This document shows, one piece after another, positions 7,863 through 9,286 of a stretch of 9,286 nucleotides of DNA. The stretch is from Halobacteriales archaeon. Lineage in GTDB: Archaea; Halobacteriota; Halobacteria; Halobacteriales; SKSH01. Below the pieces are notes generated by a model that searched no databases, was not told the DNA's origin, and saw only the letters and a list, made by a program, of their open reading frames with translations. Made by a program: the position numbers and the translations under genes. Location of the stretch: assembly GCA_007118075.1 (NCBI GenBank), contig SKSH01000106.1, positions 1 through 9,286 on the forward strand, in the 5' to 3' direction. Positions within the stretch are counted from its first letter, which is position 1. Every line of letters starts with the position of its first letter.

Positions 7863-8464
7863 TCGCCGGGTGCGTCAAGATGTTCGAATATGAGCTCAAG
7901 AAGGGTCTCAGCGACTTCACTAGCATAGCCAGTTTCGTCGACGGTCACCTGCCTGGCCCTGGCACCGTCCATGGTGACAAAGCAAAGCTGTGCGAGTGCA
8001 GCAGCATCGGCATCTGGATTGAACGAGCCGGCTGCCTGACCCTCCTTGATGAGGGTCGTGATCGCGGCTCTCGCGAGAGAATCGCTTCGGCGGAATTGCT
8101 CGCGGACCTTTTGGTTGTGCTGCGCTTGACTACGCATCTCCAGTAGCGCTAGATGAAGCGACGTCCGCTCAGTTTCCTCAGGCCCGACGGTGAACCAGTT
8201 GACGAACTCTCTGAGTCGCTCATTCGGCGAATCAACTCCCTCGACCAGGTCGTCTAGTTTCTCCTCATACTGGTCGACGAGATGCTCAAGGAACGCTCCA
8301 AACAGTTCCTCCTTGGTATGGTGGTGATAGTGCAACAGCGATTTTGACTTATCGAACTCGTCAGCGATGTCCTGCATGGTGACGTCCGCATAGCCGTGTT
8401 TACAGACGGCTTCGAACGTCGCCTCCATGATGGCGAGTTCGGTGTCGGCAGGCTCATCGGTCAT
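7859..8464 (-). CDS. TetR/AcrR-family transcriptional repressor, BetI-like C-terminal domain
   Basis: 201 residues. The N-terminal DNA-binding domain is typical: AIMEATFEAVCKHGYADVTM (11-30), then the helix-turn-helix over roughly 28-50 (MQDIADEFDKSKSLLHYHHH). The Lys/Ser-rich recognition helix is followed by TKEELFGAFLEHL. The larger helical C-terminal region (about 85-200) should bind the ligand and dimerise; its pattern resembles the BetI-type TetR C-terminal family. The inducer is unknown but is likely a substrate of the MATE pump encoded next, with a 4-base ATGA overlap. The start at 8464 is supported by a TTTAAA box 30 bases upstream, giving a leaderless message. An inverted repeat between that box and the ATG is the probable operator, which implies autorepression. 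Three of the five CTAG tetramers in the window lie in this gene, perhaps reflecting different ancestry. Confidence 0.95.
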   Translation of the reverse strand: MTDEPADTELAIMEATFEAVCKHGYADVTMQDIADEFDKSKSLLHYHHHTKEELFGAFLEHLVDQYEEKLDDLVEGVDSPNERLREFVNWFTVGPEETERTSLHLALLEMRSQAQHNQKVREQFRRSDSLARAAITTLIKEGQAAGSFNPDADAAALAQLCFVTMDGARARQVTVDETGYASEVAETLLELIFEHLDAPGE

Positions 8465-8482
8465 ACTGACTGACTGGTCAGT
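8465..8482. promoter_or_regulatory. Probable TetR operator overlapping the tetR transcription start
   Basis: The + strand reads ACTGACTGACTGGTCAGT immediately before the tetR start codon (minus strand). The core is an inverted repeat, ACTGAC-TG-GTCAGT (8469-8482): two 6-base arms and a 2-base spacer, a size typical for TetR-family operators. A further ACTGAC at 8465-8470 overlaps the left arm and can pair with the same right arm across 6 bases, so two registers exist. It lies between TTTAAA and ATG, where a bound dimer would block initiation of the tetR-MATE transcript. The repeat is seen directly; its use by this TetR is inferred. Confidence 0.75.
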
Positions 8483-8490
8483 TATCTATG

Positions 8491-8496
8491 TTTAAA
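8491..8496 (-). promoter_or_regulatory. TATA box of the tetR-MATE operon
   Basis: TTTAAA, within the 8-base palindrome GTTTAAAC, is centred about 30 bases before the tetR ATG. On the minus strand the purine-rich CGGAAACGG directly upstream fits a BRE (TFB recognition element). This is the best core promoter in the window. It would start transcription at or within a few bases of the start codon. Confidence 0.7.
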
Positions 8497-8520
8497 CCGT
8501 TTCCGGTCGATCGTAGCCGC

Positions 8521-8880
8521 TCAGAGCGAACCCAATTTCTCGCGGCTGATGTGCACACCAGTCGGGGTGATGATCAGCTGATCCTCTCCTTTTTGAACGA
8601 TGTCGCCATCGACTTCCTTCGCCACCTGCCGAAGTTCATCGACAATGTGTTCCATGGTCCGGTCTTGTGTCGTGTGACGGGTCACGTCGGCGACGACGAT
8701 GTCTCCATCGTAGACGGCGTCTTTGATGTCAATCACGTGCTCTTTTCCGTTAATCTCTGCAATATGGACGAGCATGACCGCATCTGTCGCACCGCCTTCG
8801 AGGTCATCCATATCGATCTCGACATAGTCCGAGGTGCTCCTGGACACACGACCACCCAGCAGCTTCTCCATAAAGCCCAT
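8521..8880 (-). CDS. sepF: Archaeal SepF, FtsZ membrane anchor for cell division
   Basis: 119 residues from ATG 8880. In haloarchaea SepF anchors FtsZ2 to the membrane and is needed for septum formation. The N-terminus MGFMEKLLGG is the short amphipathic membrane-targeting helix seen in haloarchaeal SepF. An acidic linker follows (SDYVEIDMDDLEGG, 17-30). The SepF core runs from about 36 to 119: VHIAEINGKEHVIDIKDAVYDGDIVVADVTR, HIVDELRQVAKEVDGDIVQKG and the final QLIITPTGVHISREKL. A longer frame from ATG 8907 adds nine residues. I prefer 8880 because family proteins begin at the MG-x-M-x-K helix and because a TATA-like box lies 28 bases before 8880, while none is found at the right distance before 8907. 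ATG 8871 (MEKLLGG) is a less likely third option. It is separated from tetR by 56 bases holding the tetR promoter and diverges from the BsuPI gene. Confidence 0.93.
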   Translation of the reverse strand: MGFMEKLLGGRVSRSTSDYVEIDMDDLEGGATDAVMLVHIAEINGKEHVIDIKDAVYDGDIVVADVTRHTTQDRTMEHIVDELRQVAKEVDGDIVQKGEDQLIITPTGVHISREKLGSL

Positions 8881-8905
8881 GCGTTTAATCAACTCTGCCA
8901 GCGTC

Positions 8906-8911
8906 ATAAGA
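8906..8911 (-). promoter_or_regulatory. Possible TATA-like box for sepF
   Basis: The minus strand reads TCTTAT, centred about 28 bases before the preferred sepF ATG at 8880. It matches the spacing of the other boxes in the window. It overlaps the alternative ATG at 8907, so the longer protein and this promoter cannot both be right. The motif is weak and read by eye. Confidence 0.35.
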
Positions 8912-8955
8912 GTTTAGTCCACGTCCGACGACTGGCACACCGTCTTCGGACCATC

Positions 8956-8960
8956 CTTTA
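8956..8960 (+). promoter_or_regulatory. TATA-like box for the BsuPI-domain gene
   Basis: CTTTA within TCCTTTACC is centred 26 bases before the ATG at 8984. It resembles the TCCTTTTACC before the propeller gene on the other strand. Together with the sepF box it forms a divergent promoter region in the 103-base gap between the two start codons. No SD sequence precedes the ATG, which fits a leaderless message. Confidence 0.45.
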
Positions 8961-8983
8961 CCACTGAGCAGTGTAGTTCACGT

Positions 8984-9286
8984 ATGACCCTCGAAGCTGA
9001 CCTTTCGGTGACCGTGGAGGACGGTACCGCCTCATTCGTCTATTGGATCACGAATCAGACGTCCAGTCCGGTGACACTCAGCTTTCGAAGTGGTAAGCGA
9101 TACGAGCTCGAGGTGAACCCCGACGCAGCAGAAGACCCGATCTGGTCTTCGAGCGACGATCGGGCGTATCCGATGGTTATGGGTACAGAGACATTGGATC
9201 CAGGGGAACAGCTGATCTACGAGGAGCAGCTCGATGGACTTCCAGATGGTCGTTTCACTGCTCGAGCGTATCTCGTTTCAACCGAG
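8984..9286 (+). CDS. BsuPI-domain protein (intracellular proteinase inhibitor-like), 5' part, cut by the window end
   Basis: The frame is open from ATG 8984 to the right edge, giving 101 residues with no stop. The sequence starts MTLEADLSVTVEDGTASF and shows the BsuPI pattern: VTN-like ITNQTSSPVTLSFRSGKRYELEV (22-44), an acidic loop with IWSSSDDRAYPM (53-64), then GTETLDPGEQLIYEEQLDGL (67-86) and a closing strand GRFTARAYL (89-97). This is a single immunoglobulin-like beta-sandwich. The family is named after the Bacillus subtilis intracellular proteinase inhibitor; haloarchaeal members are not characterised, so protease inhibition is only a suggestion. There is no signal peptide, so it is probably cytosolic. 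It is divergent from sepF. Confidence 0.85.
   Translation, partial: MTLEADLSVTVEDGTASFVYWITNQTSSPVTLSFRSGKRYELEVNPDAAEDPIWSSSDDRAYPMVMGTETLDPGEQLIYEEQLDGLPDGRFTARAYLVSTE

Noticed and set aside
8465..8476. ACTG tandem repeat (three copies) as a microsatellite or CRISPR-like repeat
   Set aside because: Too short, and better explained as overlapping half-sites of the TetR operator.
1..9286. Search for tRNA or rRNA genes, CRISPR arrays, insertion sequences, integrase or attachment sites, toxin-antitoxin pairs and defence genes
   Set aside because: No cloverleaf, repeat-spacer pattern, transposase or integrase motif, or terminal inverted repeat was seen. Nearly all sequence is accounted for by recognised genes.

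Overview
The window looks like chromosomal DNA from a halophilic archaeon (class Halobacteria). The predicted proteins are rich in Asp and Glu. GC is about 58-60% where I sampled it by eye, and the tetramer CTAG is scarce (five copies found). Several genes start about 26-31 nt downstream of an A/T-rich box with no Shine-Dalgarno sequence, as expected for leaderless archaeal transcripts. An archaeal-type SepF and a two-zinc-finger UvrA fit this. Genus cannot be assigned. The GC is low for the group but well above Haloquadratum.

Layout from left to right: (1) the 3' end of a YgfZ/GcvT-like folate-binding protein on the + strand. It runs tail-to-tail, with one base between stop codons, into (2) a long block of seven minus-strand genes. 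In transcription order these are sepF (cell division), a TetR-family regulator, a MATE multidrug exporter, uvrA (excision repair), a cytosolic Asp-box (BNR) beta-propeller protein, a CatE-like VOC/glyoxalase-fold protein, and a geranylgeranyl-reductase-family flavoprotein. (3) At the right edge, divergent from sepF, is the 5' part of a BsuPI-domain protein on the + strand. No gene-free stretch exceeds about 105 bases.

Functional reading: tetR and the MATE gene overlap by ATGA and form one unit. An inverted repeat lies between a TTTAAA box and the tetR start codon, which suggests an autorepressed drug-export operon. The propeller and VOC genes overlap by GTGA and are probably translationally coupled, with the reductase following. 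uvrA and the propeller gene each appear to have their own TATA-like box despite short gaps. From memory, sepF and uvrA are direct neighbours in Haloferax volcanii, so the tetR-MATE pair may be an insertion between conserved housekeeping genes. Three of the five CTAG sites lie in tetR and one in the MATE gene, which weakly supports this.

I found no RNA genes, CRISPR array, mobile element or long repeat, and no evidence for a new multi-gene system. The most useful observations are the regulatory layout of tetR-MATE, the corrected sepF start, and the uncharacterised propeller-VOC-flavoprotein run behind uvrA.
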